From assembly GCA_964631175.1 (NCBI GenBank), contig CAZVWH010000053.1:1-19998 (forward strand): a DNA stretch of 19,998 nt, written 5' to 3'. This DNA comes from CAZVWH01 sp964631175. GTDB lineage: Bacteria; Planctomycetota; Phycisphaerae; Sedimentisphaerales; Anaerobacaceae. Made by a program: the position numbers and the translations under genes. Positions 7,778 to 15,860 of the stretch are shown piece by piece. The notes under the pieces are model-generated. The model was not told the DNA's origin and did not search any database. It saw only the letters and a program-made list of their open reading frames with translations. How positions within the stretch are numbered: position 1 is the stretch's first letter; the number at the start of each line of letters is the position of its first letter.

Positions 7778-7807
7778 AAGATAAAACAAATCGTTGCCGC
7801 TTGTCAA
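7778..7807 (-). promoter_or_regulatory. Sigma70-type promoter for the radical SAM gene
   Basis: On the minus strand a perfect TTGACA (7802-7807) is followed after 18 bases by TATCTT (7778-7783). It lies 34-63 bases upstream of the start codon at 7742-7744. Confidence 0.5.
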
Positions 7808-7968
7808 TTACAAGTTAAATCTCATACTTTTTGTGAGTAGCTAAGCAACTGAAGGTCGCGCTACAATTAGGAAATAAGTAATTTCGTTAAGGATGGCAGA
7901 TTTATCCATCCCGTTTTGACGGACGAGGCTGTTAAAGAAGCCTTGCTAAATAGTCGATAAACAATAAT

Positions 7969-8376
7969 ATGGGCGCAGAATTAGACACATATAGTCGTTT
8001 AGAAAGTTCAATGCAGGAGCAAAAACAACATCTTGCAAAAGAGGCGGCTCGCATGAAGAAATGTCCCTTTTGTGCCGAGCAGATTCAGGCAGAGGCCATC
8101 AAGTGTCGATACTGCGGCGAGTTTCTTGACGGATTAAGCCGTGCCGGCTCGAAGCATCGGCCGAAAAAATGGTACTTTACTACGCCAAGCGTGGTTATTG
8201 CATTGCTGTGTCTTGGCCCTTTGGCTCTTCCTCTTGTGTGGTTGAATCCTCGCTACAAACCCGCGATTAAAGCGATCATCACTGTGGTCGTTGTAGTCGT
8301 CACGGTTCTTTGCATATACCTAATGGCCGCCGCCTATCAGCAGATGTTCGATCAGCTCCAGGAACTGGGGATGTAG
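7969..8376 (+). CDS. Zinc-ribbon membrane protein of unknown function
   Basis: A 135-residue protein. A short charged N-terminal helix is followed by a zinc ribbon with C32-x2-C35 and C46-x2-C49 (CPFCAEQIQAEAIKCRYCGEFL), then two membrane segments at about 72-92 and 100-121. The ribbon is the common 'zinc-ribbon next to membrane' module of small bacterial membrane proteins. No enzymatic function is implied. The start is uncertain: ATG at 7969 has no clear ribosome site, and Met29, directly before the ribbon, is an alternative start with GAGG nearby. A terminator follows 75 bases after the stop codon. Confidence 0.75.
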   Translation: MGAELDTYSRLESSMQEQKQHLAKEAARMKKCPFCAEQIQAEAIKCRYCGEFLDGLSRAGSKHRPKKWYFTTPSVVIALLCLGPLALPLVWLNPRYKPAIKAIITVVVVVVTVLCIYLMAAAYQQMFDQLQELGM

Positions 8377-8450
8377 GACAGATTAGCAGGACGGGGTTGC
8401 TCAATCATTTTTTTGAAAAGATTTTACCCGGTGTCACGGCATTCATGATT

Positions 8451-8480
8451 AGCCCACGGACCTGTGCCGTGGGCTTTCTA
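8451..8480 (+). terminator. Intrinsic terminator after the zinc-ribbon gene
   Basis: A 9-bp stem AGCCCACGG (8451-8459) / CCGTGGGCT (8467-8475) with a 7-base loop, followed by TTCTATTATT. It lies about 75 bases after the stop codon at 8376. Confidence 0.8.
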
Positions 8481-8820
8481 TTATTCAAAATATTCAACCC
8501 CGGAATTCATTGCGGGGTTCCGTTACTCTGGCGACGGTTAGTTCAACCATCCCCAAGGTCATTTAATTGCGCCCGCCATTCTATAGTTAGTTATTGCTGG
8601 GCGCACTTAAAGTTTATGACTGTTATAAGTCATTTTTCTGCATTCAAACATATATCATATACGTAAAGCGCGTACGCGCTTTACGTATAAGCTTTTTCTT
8701 TCGGTTGGTTGTTAAGGCAGAACAAAAGAGTGAGTGACGAATGAGGCTGAAGGATTCAAAATCGCATTTAGTGTTTAAGCTTACCTTATGACGACCCGGC
8801 GAGAAAATAGTGGTTTAAAT
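8481..8820. other. Noncoding stretch between terminator and propeller gene promoter
   Basis: No convincing coding sequence: the overlapping 118-codon open frame from 8310 runs through the zinc-ribbon gene and terminator and has no recognisable content. The only notable structure is the 32-bp palindrome at 8658-8689. Confidence 0.6.
8658..8689. repeat. Perfect 32-bp palindrome
   Basis: Sixteen-base arms meet with no spacer; the centre is GCGCGTACGCGC. It is followed by AGCTTTTTCTTT, so on the plus strand it could also act as a terminator-like structure. It lies in a gene-free region, 132 bases before the promoter of the propeller gene. Confidence 0.85.
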
Positions 8821-8850
8821 TTGACAAGAAGGTGGTTGCTTTAGTATATT
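8821..8850 (+). promoter_or_regulatory. Sigma70-type promoter for the RCC1-repeat gene
   Basis: A perfect TTGACA (8821-8826) is followed after 18 bases by TATATT (8845-8850). It drives the gene at 8936, which also has a near-ideal Shine-Dalgarno, AAGGAGGTGA (8917-8926), nine bases before its ATG. Confidence 0.65.
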
Positions 8851-8935
8851 CGGAATAGAAAAAGTCTATCATGATTCTTGCATTTCAATTAAAGACTTAT
8901 ATTGGGGTATTGAAAGAAGGAGGTGAAGTAAAGTC

Positions 8936-9961
8936 ATGAAAAAATATCATAGACGGGTACGAAGTCTCGTCAAAATGAAAATTTTTTGGATTGGTTTATT
9001 TATAGTTGTTTGCTGGTCTTGCAAACCGGCCTTTGCCAAGTATATTGAAGCCTGGGGGCGGAATAACTACAGACAGTGTGAGGTTCCTGATGGTAACGAC
9101 TTCGTCGCCATAACGAGTGGCCATTACCAGAGTCTTGCACTTAAATCCGATGGCTCGCTCGTAGCGTGGCACTACAACGATTATAAGCAATGCAATGTAC
9201 CGGCCGGTAGCGACTTCATTAAGATTGCATCTGGCAGTATGTTCAGTTTTGCTCTTAAGTCCGATGGTTCGCTTGTATCGTGGGGTCGAGGCAGCTACGG
9301 TGAGCTGGATGTGCCTGCGGGCAATGATTTTGTTGATATTGCAGCCGGTTCGTATCATGGTCTTGCTCTTAAATCAGATGGTTCGCTTTCAGCATGGGGG
9401 CGGAATAACTACGGCCAGTGCGATGTGCCTGCAGGTAACGATTTTATTGCCATTGCGGGTGGTATGCACCATAGTCTTGCTCTCAAGTCGGATGGTTCGA
9501 TAGTGGCATGGGGTAACAATACCTACCATCAGTCGGATGTGCCACCAGAGACCGGCTTTATTGACATCGGGGCCGGTGTTTGGCACAGCATTGCCCTTAG
9601 GTCCGATGGTTCGCTTGTAGCGTGGGGCCAAAACACCAAAGGCCAATGCAACGTGCCCGATGGTAATGACTTTACTGTCATTGCAGCAGGCCAGAACCAC
9701 AATCTTGCTATTAGGTTTGATGGTACGCTTGCAGCATGGGGTGACAACAGCGACGGCCAGTGCAATGTGCCTGCAGGTGATGGCTATGTTGCTATTGCGG
9801 CTGGTGAGTGGCACAATGTTGCGCTGCGAACTAAAACTTGTACGGCCCCGATTACGGGAGATGTGAACGGCGATTGCAAAGTTGATTTTGTGGATATCGC
9901 TTTGATGGCCCAGAACTGGCTTAAATGCAACATGGTACCACAAGAACTTTGTTGGAAGTAA
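8936..9961 (+). CDS. Secreted seven-repeat RCC1-like beta-propeller with half-dockerin
   Basis: A 341-residue exported protein. The basic N-terminus and hydrophobic stretch at 16-28 end in PAFA at 31-34, a plausible signal-peptidase site. Seven consecutive repeats of about 38 residues follow (about 37-300), each with the pattern AWGxNxYGQCxVPxGNDFxxIAxGxxHSLALKSDGSL, as in RCC1/alpha-tubulin-suppressor proteins. Seven repeats fit one closed seven-bladed propeller. The C-terminus carries one EF-hand-like dockerin half, D309-x-N311-x-D313 to D320, then IALMAQNWLKCN, with Cys314 and Cys331 likely to pair. Such tails are common on secreted planctomycete proteins. It is probably a binding or scaffold protein outside the cytoplasm; the ligand is unknown. 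Repeat 2 has lost the WG motif (AWHYND). Confidence 0.88.
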   Translation: MKKYHRRVRSLVKMKIFWIGLFIVVCWSCKPAFAKYIEAWGRNNYRQCEVPDGNDFVAITSGHYQSLALKSDGSLVAWHYNDYKQCNVPAGSDFIKIASGSMFSFALKSDGSLVSWGRGSYGELDVPAGNDFVDIAAGSYHGLALKSDGSLSAWGRNNYGQCDVPAGNDFIAIAGGMHHSLALKSDGSIVAWGNNTYHQSDVPPETGFIDIGAGVWHSIALRSDGSLVAWGQNTKGQCNVPDGNDFTVIAAGQNHNLAIRFDGTLAAWGDNSDGQCNVPAGDGYVAIAAGEWHNVALRTKTCTAPITGDVNGDCKVDFVDIALMAQNWLKCNMVPQELCWK

Positions 9962-10232
9962 AGTTGTAGTTTTATTTTCGTTCTATAATTTCACTTTCTT
10001 GACTATTTGAAAACTCAAACATTTGGTGAGTAAAGTCGAACCATCTCAAATTCTATCTTTCCCACCTGCCTTCGAATATTGGTCTACCTTCTATGTGGCT
10101 TTTTGTAGTTGGCTGATTAGTGTCAAACTGAAGATTTATATTACCACTGGTGTCCTCAGATTTCGTCCCAAACATAAATAGGTTAACATCCCCCATTATC
10201 CCTATTATCCCAAAAAGTAAATCAAAAATAGG
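9962..10232. repeat. Intergenic region with paired 12-bp direct repeat
   Basis: No gene is seen between the convergent propeller and Fic genes. AAATAGGTTAAC occurs at 10176-10187 and again at 10226-10237, where it overlaps the Fic stop codon; between them is a C-rich stretch CCCCCATTATCCCTATTA. A related stretch (CCCCACTGCCCCTATTA) lies just upstream of the Fic gene near 11191-11207. No terminator is evident. Confidence 0.5.
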
Positions 10233-11126
10233 TTAACGTTTTCGGTTTATTCCCGTGTATTCAAAATAAACAGTGGTAGAACTAGAACGGCCTGAATTCT
10301 GTACACGAGAGTCTGAGTCCGAGTCTTCGTGTGATGGTTCATCAGAACCTGAATCACTATCATCGTAAGGCGGAGTACGAGAGTCTGAGTCCGAGTCTTC
10401 GTGTGATGGTTCATCGGAACATGAATCACTATCGTCGCAAGACGGAGTAAAAAAGTCTGGGTCGCATAGATCTGTATCACGATTAATTGTGCTAACATTA
10501 TTATTCGAAACATGAAACCATTGCCGGAAATACTGTTCAGCAATAATTGAGTACTTGCTATGCGTAAACATGCAAACCGCTATCGCATTTGTATATGGTC
10601 TGGGATGAATCGTCCACGACCCATCTATTTCAATGCCTGCTATCCTCATTAGGTAAGTCATTATCACCCGACCTATGTGCCCGTTTCCGTTGACATACGG
10701 ATGTATTAAGTAGAACCGTGTTAAGACTTCAACAGCAATACTGTAGTAGTGTTGTTTTTCTATTTCATTTCTATTCGCATATAGATAATCAATACTATGC
10801 TTAAGGTTGTCAATTTCAGTTGTAACGTTCTTTGGTTTAGTAAAACGATGTTTCACAAACAAGCCAGGAAAAAGTTCAATTTGACGTGAGCCAATTCTAT
10901 CAACAAGATCAGGATAATCATCTCCTCGATAATGCCCTGCAAAGTGTTTCTGGTCATCATCAACAAGTTGCTCGAAAATGGTTTTATGAATGCTTCGGGT
11001 ATCCTTAATATGTTTGATAGATTCTCCAGATGGAGATTTGAGAATTGACCGCAGAACACGATTGCACTGTTGAACTATAATATCGTCCGCATTGGGATGG
11101 TCTTGGTATCGCCATCTTTTAGCCAT
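10233..11126 (-). CDS. Fic/DOC-family protein with Asp/Ser repeat tail
   Basis: About 297 residues. The Fic core is marked by the motif H146-PYVNGNGHIG-R157 (numbered from the longer start at 11138). The family motif HPFx(D/E)GNGRxxR has the catalytic His, but here the acidic metal-binding residue is Asn and the inner Arg is His. Active AMP transfer is therefore uncertain. Residues about 225-285 form a low-complexity tail: two 24-residue repeats rich in Asp, Ser and Glu (DDSDSCSDEPSHEDSDSDSR type), then a short C-terminal segment. The start at Met5 (11126) has GGAG six bases upstream; the in-frame ATG at 11138 has none. No antitoxin-like inhibitory-helix gene adjoins it; a (S/T)xxxE(G/N) motif is not obvious. 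It stands alone between the propeller gene and a small zinc-ribbon gene. Confidence 0.82.
   Translation of the reverse strand: MAKRWRYQDHPNADDIIVQQCNRVLRSILKSPSGESIKHIKDTRSIHKTIFEQLVDDDQKHFAGHYRGDDYPDLVDRIGSRQIELFPGLFVKHRFTKPKNVTTEIDNLKHSIDYLYANRNEIEKQHYYSIAVEVLTRFYLIHPYVNGNGHIGRVIMTYLMRIAGIEIDGSWTIHPRPYTNAIAVCMFTHSKYSIIAEQYFRQWFHVSNNNVSTINRDTDLCDPDFFTPSCDDSDSCSDEPSHEDSDSDSRTPPYDDSDSGSDEPSHEDSDSDSRVQNSGRSSSTTVYFEYTGINRKR
10306..10449 (-). repeat. 72-bp in-frame tandem repeat encoding the Fic tail
   Basis: Two units, 10306-10377 and 10378-10449, are nearly identical and in frame, each giving 24 residues of an acidic Asp/Ser-rich tail. High identity at DNA level points to a recent duplication and possible length variation by slippage. 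Confidence 0.9.
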
Positions 11127-11226
11127 AGTCTTCTCCATGAAATATTACATTTCGTTAGCAATTTAGTCTACCAGAAATAAGATGTCAACAGCCCCACTGC
11201 CCCTATTAAACCCTATTTGTGTGTAA

Positions 11227-11466
11227 CTAGATGCTATAACCAGATTTAACGGTGGCACTTACGCCGCAAGTCTTGCAGATAGCGAGTGTTAGTTTTGGCT
11301 CTTGGCTACCGCCGCCACTCCACTCTGTCTGGAACATTGAAAAGTATGCTCCTTCCTGCCAAGACGAGCCGCCCCACCCGGAGCCTTTGTCCAGAACTGA
11401 TGAAGTCTCGCTAGTACCGCATTGAGGACACGTTAGCTTATATGTAGTTTTGTCAATTACGCCCAT
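11227..11466 (-). CDS. Small zinc-ribbon protein of unknown function
   Basis: A 79-residue protein with two Cys pairs: C14-x2-C17 (LTCPQCGT) and C64-x2-C67 (AICKTCGV), the pattern of a zinc ribbon with a long, Gly/Ser/Trp-rich insert (GSGWGGSSW, WSGGGS) between the knuckles. I do not recognise a named family. ATG at 11464-11466 has AAGGA about ten bases upstream, which is acceptable. It may be a small nucleic-acid or protein-binding protein. It is on the same strand as the Fic gene and 88 bp upstream of the Fic gene's longer start, so they could share a message. Confidence 0.65.
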   Translation of the reverse strand: MGVIDKTTYKLTCPQCGTSETSSVLDKGSGWGGSSWQEGAYFSMFQTEWSGGGSQEPKLTLAICKTCGVSATVKSGYSI

Positions 11467-11994
11467 TGCGGAGTTCCTTATATGTTAACGTTGAATTAAA
11501 GGTGTCCGATACATTTTCCCACGTCCTTTCCTTCTTTTGCATAACGATGATTATACAGTTTTATACGCCTTTTACCCACCTTTGGCGGGCTTGTGTACTG
11601 TATAAAATGCTATTGAGCTTGCTAACCGGCGGCCCGTCAGAGCCGTCTCTCACAACTACTGGTTCGTTATTCATTATTGGTAGGCCTAAAGTGCCACCCT
11701 ACAATTCTTCCTGATCTTATCAAGGATGAGAATGCCCGCCGCTGCTGGTTCTTTCGACTTCGCTCAAGACATGGATATTATGATTGGGAGTATTGGAAAA
11801 GGTAAGAAAAAAACGCGACAAGGTCGCGCAAATACTAAACACAAAGCACTAAACTCTAAACAAATTCAAATTTTCAAAATTCGAATTTTCCAAACAAAAA
11901 TTGCACATGAGCAAATTTTATACGTTTTGGATTTGGTAATTCGTATTTGTTTAGGATTTGGATATTGGATATTCGTGCTTTTTAAGATTCAGGT
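11467..11994. other. Noncoding, repeat-rich region
   Basis: I see no supported gene in these 528 bp; two open frames on the plus strand lack recognisable content and the second runs into the yjbQ gene antisense. Structures seen: an inverted repeat TTATACAG (11551-11558) / CTGTATAA (11598-11605) around a GC-rich inner hairpin; a dispersed-element copy at 11751-11772; a small hairpin GCGAC/GTCGC (11815-11827); and an AT-rich low-complexity stretch (about 11850-11980) with repeated AAATTCAAATTTTC and GGATTTGGATATTGG blocks. Confidence 0.6.
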
Positions 11995-12414
11995 TTATTC
12001 GCCGATTATCTGGCAAATAACGGTTCTTGTTCTTGGTCTGGTGTCGAAATCCACTAAGATTATTTGCTGCCAGGTTCCCAGTGTCAGTTGGCCGTCCACA
12101 ATAGGCACGGCTAATGAAGGTCCCAAAACGGAAGCTCTTACATGAGAATGGCCGTTATCGTCGTGCCAGGTCTGTTCGTGCTCGTATCGGCTTTTTCGCG
12201 GTGCAATTCTCTCAAAAGCCGCTTTTATGTCGTGATTGACCAGGCCCGGCTCATATTCGGTCGTAGTTATGCCGGCTGTTGAGCCGACATTAAACAGCGT
12301 AACGGTTCCATTAGTTATTCGGGACGTTGCTATAGCTTTTCTAACTTGGTCGGTTATATCTACAACGTCGCAGTTTCCGCGGGTTTGAATTTTGAGATTC
12401 TCTGTCTTGACCAT
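11995..12414 (-). CDS. yjbQ: YjbQ/UPF0047-family protein
   Basis: A 139-residue single-domain protein of the YjbQ (UPF0047, PF01894) family, sometimes called secondary thiamine-phosphate synthase. Typical elements are FNVGSTAGITTTEYEPGLVNHD (41-62), HSHVRASVLGPSLAVPI (89-105) and the C-terminal LTLGTWQQIILVDFDTRPRTRTVICQI (110-136). Conserved His/Glu residues form the family's putative metal site. The start Met (12412-12414) gives the usual family length. A longer in-frame extension to 12498 has no homologous look. No strong Shine-Dalgarno precedes the ATG. The physiological role of the family is poorly known; weak thiamine-phosphate synthase activity has been reported. It is divergent from the 16S promoter, about 130 bp away. 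Confidence 0.88.
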   Translation of the reverse strand: MVKTENLKIQTRGNCDVVDITDQVRKAIATSRITNGTVTLFNVGSTAGITTTEYEPGLVNHDIKAAFERIAPRKSRYEHEQTWHDDNGHSHVRASVLGPSLAVPIVDGQLTLGTWQQIILVDFDTRPRTRTVICQIIGE

Positions 12415-12544
12415 GGCTGACAGGATAAAGGATTGGATGATTTCTTGCAAGTCCAAGCAAATCCGCCATGTTTGAATTTGTGTCCGCTGATAGAGCAATA
12501 ATCGGTAAAAGACAAAAAATTTTTATTTTTCTTAATATATCGTA

Positions 12545-12572
12545 TTGACGATATTATTATTTGGGTTAAAAT
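12545..12572 (+). promoter_or_regulatory. Promoter for the 16S rRNA unit
   Basis: TTGACG (12545-12550), a 16-base spacer and TAAAAT (12567-12572) lie in an AT-rich stretch, followed about 70 bases later by a boxA-like element. This order (promoter, boxA, leader, 16S) is typical of rRNA units. Confidence 0.55.
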
Positions 12573-12642
12573 GTAAATAGGAGTGGTCAGGCAGAGAGTG
12601 TATATCTGTGCTTGGACATTGGTTTCTAATAATAGCAATACA

Positions 12643-12655
12643 AGCTCTTTGACAA
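12643..12655 (+). promoter_or_regulatory. boxA-like rRNA antitermination site
   Basis: AGCTCTTTGACAA closely resembles bacterial rrn boxA (TGCTCTTTAACAA). It lies downstream of the predicted promoter and 290 bases before the 16S gene. NusB/NusE binding is inferred from family knowledge. Confidence 0.6.
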
Positions 12656-12680
12656 GTTAACAGTTAAGCCAAATAAGCAG

Positions 12681-12775
12681 CGAAAGTGCGACTTTTGTGA
12701 TAAGATACGCCTTATCACAAGAGTTTAAATTTATCCCCGCGAAAGCGGGGAACTAATTTTGAGTCGGCACTTTCG
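12681..12775 (+). ncRNA. Structured 16S leader (three-way junction)
   Basis: The 95-base segment folds on paper into a three-way junction. The closing helix is CGAAAGTGC (12681-12689) with GCACTTTCG (12767-12775), extended by GAC/GTC past one bulged G. One arm is TTGTGATAAG/CTTATCACAA (12695-12704, 12711-12720). The other is CCCCGC-GAAA-GCGGGG (12735-12750) with a GNRA loop. It lies in the pre-16S leader. A further hairpin, GGCCCG/CGGGCC, is at 12870-12884. It could serve rRNA processing or be an independent RNA. Confidence 0.6.
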
Positions 12776-12945
12776 GTGTGTATGCCAAAGTGTTGAGCCT
12801 TTAATCGAATGCCAAACGGACCCGAAGATAGGCTGGCGGTGGTAGGTAATGCGGTTTGTCATGGTGGGCGGCCCGGTTCGGGCCGAAGGGCAAGCCAATT
12901 GCGTTGCCGCGGCAGGAAGCCCCTTCAGGTTCCGGCAAACGATAC

Positions 12946-14507
<1,562 letters not shown>

Positions 14508-14575
14508 AGGATAATTTAGACGGTGTCCTTGTCATTCCTGCGAAAGCAGGAAGCCATTAGGCTCGGATGCTGATA

Positions 14576-14593
14576 GTCAGGCATTTTCGCTGC
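14576..14593 (+). repeat. 18-bp exact repeat in the 16S trailer (copy 1)
   Basis: GTCAGGCATTTTCGCTGC occurs here and at 15797-15814. A degenerate copy lies at 15624-15641. Both exact copies lie shortly upstream of an intrinsic terminator with the core CCTG...CAGGGCTTTTT. Confidence 0.8.
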
Positions 14594-14618
14594 ATTGGTT
14601 TAACTGAACTTGTAAGTA

Positions 14619-14650
14619 AAAAGCCCTGCAATTTTTTGCAGGGCTTTTTG
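14619..14650 (+). terminator. Intrinsic terminator of the 16S unit
   Basis: A 12-bp stem AAAAGCCCTGCA / TGCAGGGCTTTT with a T-rich loop, continuing into TTTTT. It is nearly symmetrical, so it may also stop transcription from the opposite side (padR). Confidence 0.88.
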
Positions 14651-15004
14651 ATTTCCACAGTTCTGCATTTTGCCTTATGATTTTTACACTTTCTTTATCA
14701 GGCACTTCGCTACTGGCCCACCATTAGAGGATAAAACGATTTTGATACCAATTGTATTTAATTACAGCGCTTTTGCTGGGTTATCTGATGTGGTTCATGG
14801 TGCTCTTGAGCCAATAACTATTGAATTCACATGCTGCCTCAAATATATGAGGCGCAAGGATTAATCGCAATTGGTATGATTATAAATTTATTGAAAGAAT
14901 TGCTATTCAGTAGGTGGTAATACAACCTGGTATATTTTATCAGTTTGAGTTATTTTGGAAAAGGATTTGAGTAAAAGAATTATTTTTAGAGACTTATGGA
15001 AAAA
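14651..15004. other. Noncoding stretch between 16S terminator and padR
   Basis: A 64-codon open frame at 14670-14864 has no recognisable content and I do not call it. An inverted repeat ATACCAATTG (14745-14754) / CAATTGGTAT (14868-14877) brackets about 113 bp with an inner hairpin GCCTC/GAGGC (14836-14853), which resembles a small foldback element. One PadR-type palindrome (14909-14931) follows. Confidence 0.5.
14909..14931. promoter_or_regulatory. Putative PadR operator, site A (diverged)
   Basis: It matches the palindrome of sites B and C at about 18 of 23 positions, with the core AGGTGGT-N3-ACaACCT. It lies 74 bases beyond the padR stop codon. Confidence 0.4.
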
Positions 15005-15343
15005 TTAACCTTTTTCAGTAGATTTTGCTTGTCTTAAAAGGGCATACCAGTAAATATTCATTTGAACTAAGGTTTCTCTTCCAGTTTTAGTTAACTCGTA
15101 ATATTTTCTCGGTGGGCCATCCGGAGACTTTATTTGAGTTGTTTTTACGAGATGTTGTTGCTTAAATCTTCTTAGGATTTGATAAATAGTGCCATCGCTA
15201 ATAAAGAGACCATGAGATTTTCGGAATTTTCTTTCGATTTCGTATCCATACATTCTTCTTTTGCGAATGTCGTTAAGGATAGACAGAACCAATAGTCCTT
15301 TTCTAATTTGGATTTGCCAGTTTTTAAAAGACTCAGTATCCAT
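15005..15343 (-). CDS. PadR-family transcriptional regulator
   Basis: A 112-residue PadR-type winged-helix repressor. The family pattern is clear: an N-terminal helix ending in WQIQIRKGLLVLSILNDI, the MYGYEIERKF helix (31-40), the recognition region FISDGTIYQILRRFKQQHLV (47-66), the wing SPDGPPRKYYELTKTGRETL (73-92) and a short C-terminal dimerisation helix. PadR proteins usually repress a nearby membrane or detoxification gene and bind long palindromes. No such target gene adjoins it, but three copies of one palindrome do. I chose ATG at 15341-15343 because TTGACA-17-TACTAT ends only seven bases before it; the upstream TTG overlaps the -35 box. The transcript would be leaderless. Confidence 0.88.
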   Translation of the reverse strand: MDTESFKNWQIQIRKGLLVLSILNDIRKRRMYGYEIERKFRKSHGLFISDGTIYQILRRFKQQHLVKTTQIKSPDGPPRKYYELTKTGRETLVQMNIYWYALLRQAKSTEKG

Positions 15344-15350
15344 GGTTTTT

Positions 15351-15379
15351 ATAGTATAGAAATTTTTAGTACCTGTCAA
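15351..15379 (-). promoter_or_regulatory. padR promoter
   Basis: On the minus strand TTGACA (15374-15379), a 17-base spacer and TACTAT (15351-15356). Just upstream of the -35 box is a small inverted repeat ACTAC-N5-GTAGT (15381-15395). The expected transcription start falls at or next to the ATG. Confidence 0.65.
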
Positions 15380-15445
15380 TACTACTTAGTGTAGTTTATT
15401 GAATAGCTTTCGATTTTTCAAGATTTTTGTGATGAGATGAGCCTT

Positions 15446-15468
15446 GGTAGGTGGTGATACCATCTAGT
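15446..15468. promoter_or_regulatory. Putative PadR operator, site B
   Basis: A palindrome of the form CTAG-N-TGGT-N3-ACCA-N-CTAG, with the first half slightly degraded. Twenty-two bases (15448-15469) are the exact reverse complement of site C (15684-15705). It is about 67 bp upstream of the padR -35 box. Confidence 0.55.
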
Positions 15469-15570
15469 GCAAAATATACTACCGATAGTTTGCGTTTGTT
15501 GTTTTCGTAAAGGTGGGAATCCAGGTTCGAGAATCGAGTATCAAGAATCGATTTACGAGATACGATCCAC

Positions 15571-15600
15571 GCCTGTCCCGAGCATCGTCGAGGGAAGCGA
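15571..15600. repeat. Dispersed foldback element (copy)
   Basis: The reverse strand reads CTTCCCTCGACGATGCTCGG followed by GACAGG, an imperfect palindrome of the type CCC-TCGAC-N3-GCTC-GGG. Related copies lie at 11751-11772, 15813-15842 and 19891-19920. Nearby are short repeated GAATCGA/ATCGA blocks (15530-15565). Confidence 0.6.
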
Positions 15601-15684
15601 CGAGATACACGGCCTCTGGCCTATGTCAAGCCTTTCGCTGTAAGGATAAACCGGTTGAACTTAAAAATCCAGAATGAAATATTC

Positions 15685-15707
15685 ACTAGATGGTATCACC
15701 ACCTAGT
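15685..15707. promoter_or_regulatory. Putative PadR operator, site C, on a promoter
   Basis: This is the best copy of the palindrome: ACTAG-N-TGGT-N3-ACCA-N-CTAGT, with 9 of 11 arm pairs. Its last base is the first base of the -35 box TGGACA, an ideal repressor position. Confidence 0.6.
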
Positions 15708-15735
15708 GGACAGCATACAGTGTATTCTATATAAT
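15707..15735 (+). promoter_or_regulatory. Strong promoter overlapped by operator C
   Basis: TGGACA (15707-15712), a 17-base spacer and a perfect TATAAT (15730-15735). The spacer holds a second small palindrome, ATACA-G-TGTAT. The predicted start is near 15742. Confidence 0.7.
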
Positions 15736-15796
15736 ATATATAGTTTTGATTAAAGCTATTGAAGATTCTTGATCGGATTTGCGGCCTTTGGCCGGT

Positions 15797-15814
15797 GTCA
15801 GGCATTTTCGCTGC
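15797..15814 (+). repeat. 18-bp exact repeat (copy 2)
   Basis: Identical to 14576-14593 in the 16S trailer, in direct orientation, and again followed by a CCTG...CAGGGCTTTTT terminator. Confidence 0.8.
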
Positions 15815-15842
15815 CCGCCCTGAGCTACGTCGAAGGGCAGGC
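15813..15842. repeat. Dispersed foldback element (copy)
   Basis: The reverse strand reads CTGCCCTTCGACGTAGCTCA followed by GGGCGGG, an imperfect palindrome of the same class as 15571-15600. It lies inside the candidate short transcript, where it would form a hairpin. Confidence 0.65.
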
Positions 15843-15860
15843 TTAAATGTTCTTGATATT

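Noticed and set aside
8310..8666. 118-codon open frame on the plus strand
   Set aside because: It overlaps the zinc-ribbon gene in another frame, passes through an intrinsic terminator and has no recognisable content or ribosome site.
9389..9943. 184-codon open frame antisense to the propeller gene
   Set aside because: It is a shadow of the repetitive propeller coding sequence.
11726..12145. 139-codon open frame on the plus strand
   Set aside because: It reads through low-complexity repeats and then antisense through the yjbQ gene.
12735..12750. CCCCGC-GAAA-GCGGGG as a CRISPR repeat (it resembles part of type I-E repeats)
   Set aside because: It occurs once, with no second copy, spacers or cas genes; it is an arm of the leader structure.
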